64,000 bases of DNA from Linum tenue (lineage: Eukaryota > Streptophyta > Magnoliopsida > Malpighiales > Linaceae): contig CAMGYJ010000008.1 in assembly GCA_946122785.1 (NCBI GenBank), positions 1,465,912 to 1,529,911 of the forward strand, written 5' to 3'. The notes beneath the pieces are model-generated. The model was not told the origin of the DNA. It did no database searches and was given only the letters and a program-made list of their open reading frames with translations. Below, piece after piece: positions 43,697 through 56,789 of the stretch. Position 1 is the stretch's first letter; each line of letters starts with the position of its first letter. The translations under genes and the position numbers were made by a program.

Positions 43697-45400
43697 ACCT
43701 CCCCGAAATTGTTGTCGGTCAGGAAGCATCAATTTGCAAGCAAGGTACCAATGACGACTTATAGGGAGAGCCTTAGTCAGAAGACCGGCAATCTGATTAT
43801 CTGAATTAACATAGTGTAACCGTAGAGACCCATCGCGAACTTGATCGCGAACATAATGAATGTGAAGGTCAATATGCTTAGTCCGATCATGCAACACAGG
43901 ATTGAGGGCGATCTGAATAGCGCTCATGTTGTCCACAAAGAGATCAACGACAGGGGGACACCGAACCGCAAAATCAACAAGTAACCGAGCAAACTAGACA
44001 ACCTCGGAAGTGAATTCAAACATCGCATGATACTCAGCATCCGTGGAGGATTTCGCTACCAGATCGTGCTTCTTGCACCGCCACGATATGAAATAGTCCC
44101 CGAAGCAGACACACCACCCGGAGCTCGACCGTCGAGTATCACTACAACCAGAAAAGTCAGAATTGGAGAACTCCTGGAGAGACAACGACCCCTAAGATGG
44201 AAAGAACAACCCAACGTCCTTAGTACCCTGAAGGTATCGGAGAATCTGATGGACAACCAAGAAGTGATCAACGTGAGGTTGTGTCATAAACTGACTGACT
44301 ACTTGCACATCATATGAGATATATGGGCGAGTTGCTGCAAGATATATTAAATGGCCCACAATACTCCTGTACTTCGAACCATCAGCCAACGGGGCACTAA
44401 ACTCACGATGAAGTTTCAGGTTATGCTCCGTCGGAGAACGAATATGAGTGTTGTCTTCGAACTGATGGTCCTCCATCAAATTCGTGATGTACTTCATCTA
44501 TGTCAGATTGATCCCATGAGAGCTGCGGGTAAATTCAAGTCCAAGAAAGTAATCAAAAGTCCCCAAGTCTTTAAGATCAAACGCAGCCTGGAGGCCTTCT
44601 TTGAGCAAACGGATACTAAGAGCATCATCACCCGTGACCACCATATCATCAACATATAGAAGTAGAGCAACAATCTAAGTAGACGTCACGCGGGTGAAGA
44701 GGTACGGGTCATTGAGGCTCTGGAAAAAACCCAGCTAACGATAGTAGCTTGAAACTTGTCAAAACAGGCCCGAGGAGCCTTTTTCAACCCATACAATGTA
44801 TATCCTGGTGGCGGCTCCATGTAAACCACCTCCTTGAGATCACCGTGAAAGAAAGTATTCTGCACGTCGAGTTGGTAGAGGGGCCAATCCCGAACAGATG
44901 CAACAGCAAGAAGGGTACAGACAATAGTCATCTTAGCAACAAGATCAAAAGTCTCATCATAGTCCACTCACTGCTCCTGCGTGTAACCCTGAGTGACAAC
45001 ATGGGCCTTAAACCGCTCAATGGTGCCGTCTGGTAGAACTTTGATGGCGTACACCCATCGACTGTCGGCAAAGAGAACGGGAGGAGGAGGACGATCAACC
45101 ATGGTCCATATATCTCCACCTTCATAATATTGTCCCAATTCGGATCACCACGCACCTGTTTATAACGAGTAGGGACAAAAATAGCAGCAACACCATAAGC
45201 ATGATATTCATTAAAGCAAACCGGAGGCTGACCCAAATTTTGACGCAAGTATAATCAGGATGTTCCGGAAACAGAGAGTAGTAAGGACTTTTGTGACAGA
45301 GGATCGGTGTGACTTGGTAGTTGATGAGTCTAACTGCAGTGGCCATAGCTTCAGGCTAAAAATCAATAGGAACATGTCCTCCATCATTGTTGAAGGTTAA
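43697..45400 (-). pseudogene. Ty1/copia pol fragment (integrase C-term, RT, RNase H)
   Basis: Minus strand in several frames: integrase C-terminus (TAVRLINYQVTPILCHKSPY), RT palm (MDYDETFDLVAKMTIVCTLL, QLDVQNTFFHGDLKEVVYME, YGLKKAPRACFDKFQA), connection (YRSIVGHLIYLAATRPYISY, VHQILRYLQGTKDVGLFF), RNase H (GCSDTRRSSSGWCVCFGDYF, KHDLVAKSSTDAEYHAM, DNMSAIQIALNPVLHDRTKH) and the standard C-terminal VRDQVRDGSLRLHYV...GLLTKALP. Frameshifts and stops are frequent. The 5' half (gag, protease, integrase core) and 5' LTR are missing; the left end is complete through the 3' LTR. Confidence 0.9.
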
Positions 45401-45961
45401 GCAAATATAGACTGCAGCTCGGAGAGTCGTCAAACTCTCCTGTGGATTAGTCCTGAACTTTTCAGGGATACCACGTAAATCCGTGTCTCTTCGCATTTCA
45501 ATTTGATTTCGATATGTCTAACAACATGTACCTGCATAAACTGAACAGACAAACGAGAAGCCACATCCAAATAGGCTCGTGAAAGAAGGCGAACCGATAT
45601 CAGAGGAGATGGAACCTCCTGCGCAAACGATGCAAACTTTGTCGTCCTTCAAAAGCTACAGAATCCACTTTAGCCTGCAAAAATGAACAAAACATACAGC
45701 CACTACTAAGCCTCCGCCTCTCCACGACGTTTAGAGAAACCAAGCAACAACAAAGCGTGGCCTAGGTGTATTGCCATCATAATACAAGGCCAACAAAAAT
45801 TCAATTGCAAACTGAAAGCACCAACACTTACAAGTAAAACCAACAAATGGGGCGCCAAACTAAAGTGAAGTGCAGGTCTGGCCCAAACAAGTAACGGAAT
45901 GAAATACTAACTTAAAGCCCAATCGAGCTACTGACTAATAAAGGGATAGTGCGACAGTAAA
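45401..45961. other. Unassigned sequence
   Basis: Between truncated copia and MITE; no coding or repeats seen. Confidence 0.4.
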
Positions 45962-45969
45962 TATAATTA

Positions 45970-46756
45970 GGGGATGGGTTAGCATGCTAACCCCCTTATG
46001 GGTTGGAAAAATGACATCCTTTGTTAGTTGATCAATTTCTCATTAATTATTGACTAGTATTAATGAAAGTAACCATAATAAATGTTCTGTTATTAAATAC
46101 AAAGTAAGCATTAAATACACCACATCAATTACTCGTTTTAAAAAAAAAAATCTAAACATATACAAAAATACAATTCTCTCTCACATCTTTGATCTTTCTC
46201 TCTCCTATCTCTATTCTTCTTTCCGAGCAGCCTCCGACCACCAAGTTTTATCCGACCACCACATTTCGCCGGTAAAATCCGCCGACAGACTCTCTCCGGT
46301 CACCTGCGAAAATATACCACTGCACTGATATGTTGTACCACTGTACTGGTATTTTTACCACTGCACTGATACTCATATATGATATTGGTACCAGTGCACT
46401 GATATCGCTACCAGTGTAGTGGTATAGCTACCAATGTAGTGGTACAACGTATCAGTGCAGTGATATATTTTTTGCAGGTGGTCGGAGGGAGTCTGCCGAT
46501 GAGATTTTCACCGGAGAAGTGTGACGGTCGGAGGAAGTCTAGTGGTCAGAGGCTGCTGCAAAAGGAAAAATCAGATATAGGGAGAGAGAATATATTTAGT
46601 TCAGGTTTTAATTTGAAAAAAAAAATAATTAATATGGGTGCATTTAATTCCTAATGTGTATTTAATGTGTGTATTAAATTCTATAGTTGTATTTAATACA
46701 CTAGGGGGTGTCATTTTTCCAACCGCTTAAGGGCTGTTAGCATGCTAACCCGTCCC
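45970..46756. mobile_element. Palindromic MITE, 787 bp, TSD TATAATTA
   Basis: Ends GGGGATGGGTTAGCATGC and (inverted) GGGACGGGTTAGCATGC, flanked by TATAATTA at 45962-45969 and 46757-46764. Inverted similarity continues through TTGGAAAAATGACA and inward almost to the centre (CAGCCTCCGACCACC / GGTGGTCGGAGG), so the element folds on itself. The centre repeats TACCACTGCACTGATAT-like 15-18-bp units. Eight-bp duplication fits hAT or Mutator-type transposition; no ORF. Confidence 0.85.
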
Positions 46757-46764
46757 TATAATTA

Positions 46765-48229
46765 TGCACAAGTTACCGCTCACTGGATAATGATAAGGAT
46801 AAGAGTGAAGAGCCAACATGCGGTCACACGTGTCGACCTATTTGGAAACTAAAAGACAGCAAGGCAGCAGCAGGAAGAATACCGCACACGTGCCATCACA
46901 CGCGATGCTGACAACGGTACCGGAGCCGATGCCGCGCGCGCAGAGCTGCTCTTGGCGCCGAAAACTTATCTCACATAGTCTCTGTTGTGATCTTGTTAGG
47001 CGAGCTGGGCAGAGGAGAGGGTAATCGGAAACCGTACGTCGCCAGTGGTGGAGATGAAGTCAGTAGGCTACCCAATTCCTCCACACGGCGGCGGATGGAG
47101 CAGCACGGTGGTTGCATTTGTCAAAAAAAAAAAAAAAACACGGTGGTCGCTCTGCCTCTCCTCCTTTTCCCAACAAAAGAGGGAACGTCATTTTCGGCGA
47201 CGGAATCCAAGGGTGGAGAAGATGGAGCTGAAATCTATAACCCTGCTTCCTGCGAGGATTGAGAGAAACAAAATTAGAAGAGATGAATGATTAATCCCTA
47301 AAATTTTTTACAAATAAGGTTAGTGGGAACAATAATCCAAATCATAGATCAAACAACAAACTAAAAAGCCGAATAAAATCAAAAGGATGAAGAACGGCGG
47401 CGAATCCAAGTGGTGGCGGGGAGCTTGGAACGGCGGCGATTCGTTTACTCGTAAACCAGAGGCCCTTCCATATGGCTCGGGTTACAATTACCGGATCGAA
47501 TCGATGTTTGGATCAGAGGCCCTTCCAATATCTTTTGTTGCATAGGTATGTGAACCCTAGGAGTTCTAGCCATGTAAACTCAATGTTTTAATACAATTGT
47601 TTTTGTTCTTATATATTGATGTTTGATTTCCTGTATATCGTTATTTGTTGATTCAAATGAATGCTTAGTCAATCTTGCACACCTTCAAGGTGCAAGACTA
47701 GAAATCCTAATCGTTTAGGTGGGACTAGAATTAGTAGTCCTATTTGATTGAAAGTCATTCAATCAAACGGTGTGTGGCCTCAATGAAGAAATTCGAAGTG
47801 ATCTTCTCGCCCATTAGTTTGGATAAATGCTTAGACACAAGGTGGGATCTAACGATGTAAGAAATCAACAACTTATATGCTCCAATCATCGAGCGCACGT
47901 GGTTGGGAGACCTAGGGAGATCGGTGATAATGCAGTGCCTTCCTTCCATGCTCGCTTACAATCTCCTGTAGCATAGATTTACTTTTCTACACCTATTTTC
48001 CAATTCAAACGCCTGAGTTCTGCTAAACAAAGGAAATATCAACCTCCTAAACCGACCTCTTCTTCAATATAACCATACCTCGCTTCCGTAGTAAGGATTC
48101 TGCGAGAGGCCCGAGAGAATACGATCCTGCCCACGGTGTAATTTGGTCTAATTACACGACAGATCATGCCCACGGTGTGTTTCCGTATTCCAAAAATGCA
48201 GCAACTCAAATTCAAAAAGAATTAAACAA
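46765..48229. other. No supported gene
   Basis: An A15 tract near 47125 and scattered short ORFs. The minus ORF 47949-47755 (64 codons) is not recognisable. Confidence 0.4.
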
Positions 48230-50595
48230 TTACTTACTTGAGATATGCTGATATTTTTGACAGTTATCCTCATAGTTGAAGATGACATATCGTCGAGCTA
48301 GGTCCATGGTACTATTTTCCAATTCAACAATCTTACCCTTCCCATTTCTTTTTGATACAATTGGTCGGCCAATAATTGGGAATAAAGTTTTTGCATTTTC
48401 CCCCACACCCATCTTTCGTGATTTTTTGAAGGCATAGTGAATCCTGTATCACCATGTATCACCATCCTCACTCAAATACCTTGAGCATAATGGTAAACAT
48501 TCATTATCTAGATACACTTCAACTATGCACATTTCTGGTTGACTTCTATTTTTACATAGTCTTTCAAAACACCCAAAAACCTCTCGATCGGGTATATCCA
48601 TCGAGTTTGCACGGGCCGACCAAGTCTAATATCTTCTACCAAGTGAATAGGTAAACAAACCATTATATCAAAGAAGCTAGGAGGAAATATCTGTTCTAAT
48701 TGGCACAGTGTCTCAATAATCTCAGTTTGAAAGTGATCTAATTCGCTCAAGATTATCACCATTCGACAAACAGCCTTGAAGAATGAAACAAGTCTGATCA
48801 ATACGATAGCCACGTTATTTGGCAAAGTTCTACGTACGACAACTTGGAGCAAGCATTGCGTGCTAAAGTGAGCATCGTGACTTTTGTAACCTAAGATTTT
48901 CTTCTCCTTCACATTCACATATTGAGATATATTAGATGCACAACCATCTAGTACTTTAGCGCCTTTTAAGACCCCACAAAAAATCTCCTTTTCATGGTTA
49001 ACCAGTATATAACAAGATTTCACCAACTTACTCTTCTTAGGATTTTCTGATACTGTTGGATGAAGGCTCTTTCTAATTCTCATATCCTTTAAATCTAGAC
49101 GAACATTTAAATGATCCTTGGTCTTCACCAGAATGTCTAGCAACGTTCCCAAAATATTGTCACATACATATTCTTCTCTATATGCATAATATCAAGGTTA
49201 TGACGTAATGTATTATGCTCCCAATAAGACAATTCAAAGAAAATAGACAACTTCGAGAACACACCTCTTTTCTCAATTATCTTCTTTTCTTCCTCGCCGA
49301 AGTCGCAAATGAATCCAATCAACTCTTCCTTAATCTGCAAACCGGATAATGGTTCCGGCTTCAGTCTGAACTCCATTTTCCCATTAAAAGAGCTTTTGTC
49401 TTTCCTCCAACTGTGTTTCGCATCAAGAAATCTGTGTGCGCCCATGTAACATATTTTTCGACTCTTATATAAGTACTGAGAGCATGTGTCATAATTACAA
49501 CTAGGACAAGCAACGTATCCTTTTGTGTTCCAACCAGACAACATGGCCAATCCTGGGAAGTCACTGATACTCCACATTAAACAACCATGCATATTGAACA
49601 TTTGCTTACTATTAGCATCATATGTCATGACTCCTTCATACCATAAGGTCTTCAACTCATCAAAAAAAGGTCGTAAGTACACATCGATATCATTCCCAGG
49701 TGATTTTGGCCCAGTGACAAGTGAGGAGAAAATCAAGTACTCAGGCTTCATGGACATCCATGGAGGTAAGTTATAAATGGAAACTATCAGAAGCCATGTG
49801 ATATGAAAACTGGTCATAGTTCTGAATGGATTGAACCCATCTGCAGCAATGCTGAACCTGATGTTTCTACAATCAGATGCAAACTCGGGATGTAACTTAT
49901 CAAAGTTTCCAAGCTTGACCATCTGCAGGATGTCTAAGTTTACCATCTTTCACACGCTTCTCATCGTGCCATCTCATAAATTCAGCCGTCTTGGAGGACA
50001 TGAACAACCTCTAGAGTCTCGGTATCAAGGGAAAATAACGAAAAATCTTGGTTGCAATTTGTTTCTTGGGACTAGTGTCATCTTCACTGCTATCCCCCTA
50101 ACTATCAACTGTAAACTTGTATCAGGATTCACCGCATTTGGTGCAATTCTTCAATTTTTCATCTTCAGCACCATAGTATATCATACAATCATTTGGACAA
50201 GCATGAATCTTCTTGTAGGTCAAACCTAAACCTTTAATCATCGCCTTCATTTACCATATGAAGCAGGAATCTATGCATAAGGAAAAGCCTCAACGAGAAA
50301 GGAAAGGAGCGAGTCCATTGATGCATTACTCCATCTATTCTGGCACTTAAGAAGATAAACTCGAATGGTGAAAGAGAGCTTTGAAAAATTCCTGCAGCAT
50401 GGGTACGATTCTTGATCAACATCCTGTATGAGAGTGAAAAATTCATTCACTTTATCATTTGATTCTTCACCACTCTCTGTAGCATAGACATCGTTCAATA
50501 GGTCATGCATATCATCATCGCCAATCCATTCGGCATCTTCTATATCCTCAACAACATTCTCTCCATGATCAGTCCAGTGATTCTATTTTGGAGCA
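48230..50595 (-). pseudogene. CACTA (En/Spm) TNP2-like transposase
   Basis: Minus strand: N-terminal region (FSKLSFTIRVYLLKCQNRWS, then IKGLGLTYKKIHACPNDCMI, NCTKCGES), the Transposase_21 core 49946-49137 (CRNIRFSIAADGFNPFRTMT, MWSISDFPGLAMLSGWNTKG, YVACPSCNYDTCS, LRHNLDIMHIEKNMYV), then a DUF4218-like part at 49152-48523 (QLEQIFPPSFFDIMVCLPIH, LVEDIRLGRPVQTRWIYPIE) and a C-terminal motif DLARRYVIFNYED at 48412-48230. At least three in-frame stops between 49950 and 50130 and a frame change near 49145 show it is inactive. TNP2 cuts and moves CACTA elements; the likely end of this one is at 52460. Confidence 0.9.
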
Positions 50596-52460
50596 AATCC
50601 ACGTACAACGAAATGCATACGCACGATATCTCTTGTTTTCAACAATAGGTATATATAGTCCACACAAGGACACACAATCTTATCTCCCTCGACTGAATTA
50701 GCAAAGTAACATTTAAAATCTCAACAGCATATGTCATGCACTAATCTAATCGATTTTTAAGTTCTGAGCCTATTGTTTATTTACTAAGCAAAGAAAGTTG
50801 TGTACCTGTTCAAGATTAGGTGGTAGCAACCTTAGAATGGAAGAACAATTGAATCGGTATATGGACACTCTTCACCTCTAAAACAGAAAGGAAGCACAAA
50901 TGAAATTCTGTATGTTTAGATTTGATGATAAGGAAAGGTATCCACCAGAGCAGAATAATCTCAAAACAAACTAATCATCCTTAGCTTCCTACATATATAA
51001 ACATATACATATTACATATGACTGTTTGTTAATACTAATCCATCAATCACACCATAAATTACCTGTTCGAACCAAGTATGAAACCAAGCACACTAATAGA
51101 AAAAGCAAACTCAAAACTGAAATACAATGCACCAAAAGCTACAGGCACCATGAGAATAACAGTTTGGGTATGGTATATAGGAACAAATTAAGCTCTAAAC
51201 TAATGCAAACGATGGTATTAACAGAATTAGCATTCATTGGGGAAGGACTACAAATTTTTCCTAGCTATCTGAGAGATCAATCAAATACCAACTGGTGGCA
51301 TTACAACTATGCACTTGTTTCATTCTAGAGAAACACCACACATTTGCTCAGCAATCAGTATATTCCTTTTAGTTATTTTGCCTCTTCTCTCCTCGTTTTC
51401 AGATAGAAAATAATATTCACAGATCAATTGTATTTGCTCTATACTCCCATATCAATAAGCTTTTGCCTTGTACAACACATAGCAGGAATTCAATGCTAAC
51501 CATGTTTCAAAGAATCAGGAAGCAACTTATCATTCATTGGGGAAGGGCTACAAATTCTTCCTAACTATCAGAGCGATCAATCAAGCCCAAAATCTCTCCA
51601 CTGAGAGCATGAATTGATTCGAAAGAGCTGGGAAGAAGAAGATGGAACTCGGCCTACTAACCTTGAATCGACAAGCTGACAATGCCGTGTTGCTTTTCTT
51701 TTTTCCTTTTCAGCCACTATGCTCTTGGCTCCCAGGAAACTAGCGGGAGTTCGGGGAAGAAGAAGCTACCGCCAAATAATCGGCGGCCGCAAGTAGCGGG
51801 AGCGGGTCATAGGAGAAACGAGTCCTTTTCAATTCTCATAAGGTAAATGTTCTTGTTTTTCTTTTTATTTCTTATTTATTTATTTATTTTGCTTTTGTGA
51901 TTTTGGCTTTTTTCTATGTGCCAAATGTGTGCTCTCTTCCTTTTTTTTCTAGGCTGGATCCTGGAGAAGAACAAATTTCTCTTTCATAATTTATTGTAGT
52001 TTATTAATATTTTCTTTATAGCTTTGTTCTTTTGCTGCATGAATGGAAAACAGAGTTGGAAAAAGGTTCAATAGCACTAATTAATAAAATCAGTGTAAGG
52101 ACTTTTGTTTCTTTGTAGTTAAGCTTTTTTTTTTATGTTCTTCAATTTTATTGAGAGTTCCAATTAATTTGAAATTCATATATCTAACTAATACTAAATA
52201 TCAAAAAAATTTACAATATGTAACATTTTTTTTATTAAGTGTTGCCTAAATTATAAGAATATATAACATAAATTATTTTATTGTACAAATATTGCATATT
52301 ATTAACAATATGTAACAAAAACTATTGTGCGGCTAATTTGTGTTGCATAAGATATATATTAGGCAACACAAAATTAAAGTGTTGCCTATATCTATTTTAT
52401 GTGACACTTGCAGAAAGTGTTGCAGAACGAGTGTTGCATAAAGCCACTTTTCGCATAGTG
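50596..52460 (-). mobile_element. 5' non-coding part and terminus of the CACTA element
   Basis: Minus strand from 52460 starts CACTATGCGAAAAGTGG, a CACTA-type terminus. Subterminal GTGTTGC/GCAACAC motifs recur about eight times at 52238-52440, as is normal for TNP-binding ends. A 57-bp direct repeat lies at about 51232-51288 and 51532-51588. The opposite terminus was not found. Confidence 0.7.
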
Positions 52461-53857
52461 ATCCTACAAGATAATCATTTACGAACTGATCGCCTATTCG
52501 ATTCCGACACTCTTCCTTTTTATGTAACCCAGATCTGAAAAATCTCTTTCAACACTTGCGGTTGCAACCGATAAAATCAATAAAATTAGTACCTGGACAG
52601 ATTTATTTGGTGGGGATAATGGTCACCAACTGCTGGTTTTTGTGGGGATGAGGGTAGCAGTTGCTTAGTTTTTAGGTTTTGGTGAAATTGGAGATAAGTG
52701 TTGGACATTTATAATTACATTTATGTGGAAATTATGATAAGAAATGAATTGTAGGGAAACGAAAAACATATTTAATAATAACTACAGTGTTACAGGCAAA
52801 AAAATTAGAAACTATATGTATTGTATTTTTTTTTCATATTCGAACTACTAACGATGATTTGTTAAATTGTTTCCCGGTGTTTAGGGATGTCTAAATCTCT
52901 TTAGGTTGGCCCCTGTCTCATATATTGGGAGGGTTGGGTTAGGTGGTTGGGTGGCTAGCTGGGAAGTTGAGCAAGACTTCACTTTCAATGTCAATTTTAT
53001 GATCTTATTGAAAAATAATAGTGTCGATTTCCTGAGAACCAACTGGCTAATATAAATCATATATATATATTTTCTGACTTTTTCCCATACTCTCACGTCA
53101 AAATCAAACTTGATGTAAATGTTACAACCACTATAGCAAATATTGGTAAGAAAACTGTGAATTGATTCAACACTATGGCAAGTTTTCTTTCTAAATTCAG
53201 ATTGAAGGTTACTGGGAGACCATGACCCCTCACCCTCTTCAATCACAACACAACTTGACCCAAGTCACTATCACTTTTTAGAGCATGACCTTTAAATAAA
53301 CTTTTCTGTAATCTTTTGATACTATTCATACTCAATTAAATTTTATTTTCAGTTTCTTTTTTGTGAATGCTTATTTTCAGTATGGTTACCGACTATGCAT
53401 CATTTTCCTTCACTTAAATTTAATAGGTTATATATCTTTTAATTTATGTTGGCATTAAAATTCCTCCATAACAAATCACATTAATTATATTTTTTAAATG
53501 TGCATCCACTTTAATATATTTTTTTAAAAACCGAGACATATGCTTGGAGTACATATGAATATACCATGGGTGATATCAAAGCATACCATTATGATATGAA
53601 TATATCATAGTGTAAGATGGTTGGATGCATGATATTGAAGTATTTATATACCAATCATCATTCACCACCTTTCATCACCATCCACTACAGCTACCACCTT
53701 ATACTAGGGTGATATATTTTTTCATGAATGTTTTTCCACATAAATTTGTATATCACAATTGATAAGGATGAAAATGTTTCTTCTATACAAGATTTTTTAA
53801 AATTTGAGTTAAAAACGAAGATTGTTCCAGTGGTACAAAGGGTGTTAGTCGTTGCTA
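52461..53857. other. No supported gene
   Basis: AT-rich DNA; a 121-codon minus ORF (53246-52881) has no recognisable feature. Small ATATAT tract at 53058. Confidence 0.4.
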
Positions 53858-53865
53858 ATTGGTGT

Positions 53866-54335
53866 CAGTGGCGGAGTCACTCCAGGCTAAGGTGGGTCAT
53901 TTGCACCACCTTGGCCCAAAAAATTATAGAGTAAATTAGCCTACATGATTGTAAATTGAATACAAAATCTTCATATTATCGTAGATAATTTTATGAAAAA
54001 GTAATGTTTTGTAATGCATATGTTACTTTTAATTCATATTTTGTGTAGAGTGAGTTTAATATAAACAAAAGCTTGAAGTGGTTGTTGCTATAATGTGTTA
54101 TTGCAAGTGTTGAAAGAGCACTTAGTGCAATCAAGAAAGTGAAGAAACCCTTCAGAATAAGATGAGTTCTGGAATTATGAACGTTTTTCGTTGTGGTATC
54201 TTAACATTTTCATAATTTGCATGATGAATGTATTTTAGAAAATTTTCAGAAGATGAACACATCCTTGAACTTACGTTTTATATTTATTTTTTCACGCTTG
54301 ACCTACCTTAGATAAATTTCTGGCTACGGTAATGA
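53866..54335 (+). mobile_element. Short non-autonomous hAT, TSD ATTGGTGT
   Basis: Starts CAGTGGCGGAGTCACTCC and ends GGCTACGGTAATG (a worn match to the inverted start), flanked by ATTGGTGT at 53858-53865 and 54336-54343. 470 bp, no ORF. Confidence 0.8.
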
Positions 54336-54343
54336 TTGGTGTT

Positions 54344-55339
54344 ATGAAATCTTTTCTCCAAATATATAAAAAATGAATATAATTTTGTGGATCACAATGA
54401 CGTCATTCCATATGCGAAAAAATAAATTCGAATTAAAATACAGAAGATACAAGTTGGCTAAAAAATAAAACAATAAAAGTAAAACAAACCAATATTTTAA
54501 TTTCACTTCTTAATTAGATGTTACTCCACTCTAAACCAATAAACCAGATCTAGTTCACAAATGTATAACTAAGACCTACCTAAACTATTTTTGTCTCGTC
54601 CCAATCGGACTACGTAATGAATTAGAATATTAGATCGAGAGTTAAGCAAAGTTAGAAGAACTACGTAATTAATCAGATCGAGAACCGAATTCAATTTGGA
54701 TTATGAGTGCCGAGTATGAGCTAGCTTTGGCATTTAATGGAGCACTGAAATAAAACCATGATGAGATCTACTGACTATGATACATAGAAGATCATACCCA
54801 AAAATATGTAAATCAATATAATGTACACACGATTAAATCAATATGGAAGAACATATAGATACAAGTAATTGAATTTGAGAGAGGTCCTGTGGACAATCAT
54901 GTGTTCAAGGGCTTGCGAATGTGCAAATACTTTTTTTTAGGAACAAAATTAGAAAGTGTTTTTGTTGGAAAAATGAGTGGATGGTTGCGCCTGATTTCTA
55001 TGAAGGTGACGATTGTTACAACGGTCCACACCTATTCAAACACTGTTCGAACGAGAGTGTTTGGTGTATGGAGAACCTATGTTATCTTACACTATTTTTG
55101 TGGAGATTCCTTGAGAGCTCTGTGACTACAACTAAGAGTACTACTATGGAGGATCCTTCATGGAGGAGAGCTCCGGAAACTACAAGTTGTCTTTGTGTTG
55201 GATTGTGATCCAAAAAGGTTGCTTCAAGTTTTGTTGCCCAGATTCGTCCAACTCCTCTCTCTCTCCTCCTGAATAATAGCTCCGCTTAGCCTCTATGCAA
55301 GTTAGTTGTCATCGTAGGAAACCTAGACACCTCACCAAT
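54344..55339. other. Unassigned; includes segment shared with 62.4 kb
   Basis: 54960-55045 is about 80% alike to 62442-62523 (key string CTATGAAGGTGA-GATTGTTAC, then GGTCCACACCT). Nothing else recognised. Confidence 0.5.
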
Positions 55340-55790
55340 TGGTCTTGTTTCAACATAAATGGAACCACCCAATTAGTATTTTGGAAAGTATCCATGATAT
55401 GGATGGTACCATCCAATTAGTATTTTGGATGGTGTTCATGATATTTGGGATGGTACCATCCAACGTAGGGTTGGATGGAATCCATGATGTGTGATGGTCA
55501 CACCATACACTAAGAAGTTGGATATTGTGTCCACTATATATGATGGTACCATCCAGTTTGGGGTTGGGATGATATCCATGATATTTGAGAAGATATCATT
55601 CACCATAGTGTTAAATGGTAACCATGATGTGGGATGGTCACCATCCACTAAGAGGTTGGATGATGTCCACTATATAAAATGGTACCGTCTACTTAAATGT
55701 TTGATGGTATCCATGATGTGTGATGTCACAATCCACTTTGAGTCTGGATGGTTATCCTGGGATTTGACACATGATGAACAAGTACTAGAT
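55340..55790 (+). repeat. Degenerate local satellite
   Basis: About eight units of roughly 45-60 bp built on GATGGTACCATCCA...GGATGGT-TCCATGAT; many units contain the GGTACC or GGTCACC palindromic core. Confidence 0.8.
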
Positions 55791-56341
55791 GGTCACCCAA
55801 CTAGTATTTCAAGGGGGAAAATATTTTGGTGTAAACAAATGCCCTCCACAACTTAGTTCACAATATTGACACTAATTGTACTAGTTATCAAACCACACAA
55901 ATCAAACACTGGCTTGCATAACCATGACTTGCTCGACATCAAATCGCATAAGTAGTCCAATTTCTTCCTGCTAATTAAGTGAAACACGACAAAATGCTAT
56001 CTAATGTCCCACTCTAACTCGGCTAATAACACCAAAATTAATAGTTTTTCTTCACTTAATGGCTACGAAAAGCCAACCAAATTACATGACCTCTAAATAG
56101 CCAAATCATTGACTGCCCCAATCGGAAGTATCTTTTAATATATTTTTTTCTTGATAAGTAGCAAAAATCATTTACGTAGGACACATCCTTACCCTACTAA
56201 CAAAAGAAAACTTATCTCTACAAGGACACTCCAATTCATCTATATAAATTGATACTATCATCCATGAACTAGGATGATGTCTTTTTAATTTAGTCACACC
56301 ATTCAAAAGCCAACTTGAATGACTTGTTCACTACTTTATTT
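55791..56341. other. No gene seen
   Basis: AT-rich flank of the Mutator-like element. Confidence 0.5.
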
Positions 56342-56789
56342 ATTTATTTAAGAGTTAATTGTATGGTTGGTCACTGAGATTACAAAAAACGTTCATGTTT
56401 GGTCACTCAAAATATTTAAATCCATTCGTGGTCACTAAAATTAGTAAAACCGTTCAATTTTGGTCACTCTCCATTAGTCTCCGTTAACCAAGACTGTTAT
56501 GTGCTAAGGTGGCAAACGGAATCGTCTAGTCAGTCTAATTTAACCCAAAAATAATGAAATTCGGCCCGCCATGTCACTATAACCTGCCATGTCATTTTGT
56601 CCATCCCAACCCAACCCTTGATTCAAACAGACCCACCTACCCATGAACTGTCCACTCAAACAAAATAAGGGTTTATCCTTTTTTCCTTTCCAGATATGAA
56701 AACCATCTTCTCTAGTTCTTCATGTTTCTTGCTTCCCCTTTGACAAACAGGTCTGAATGGTGCTTGAATTGGTCGCCGCAACAATCGCA

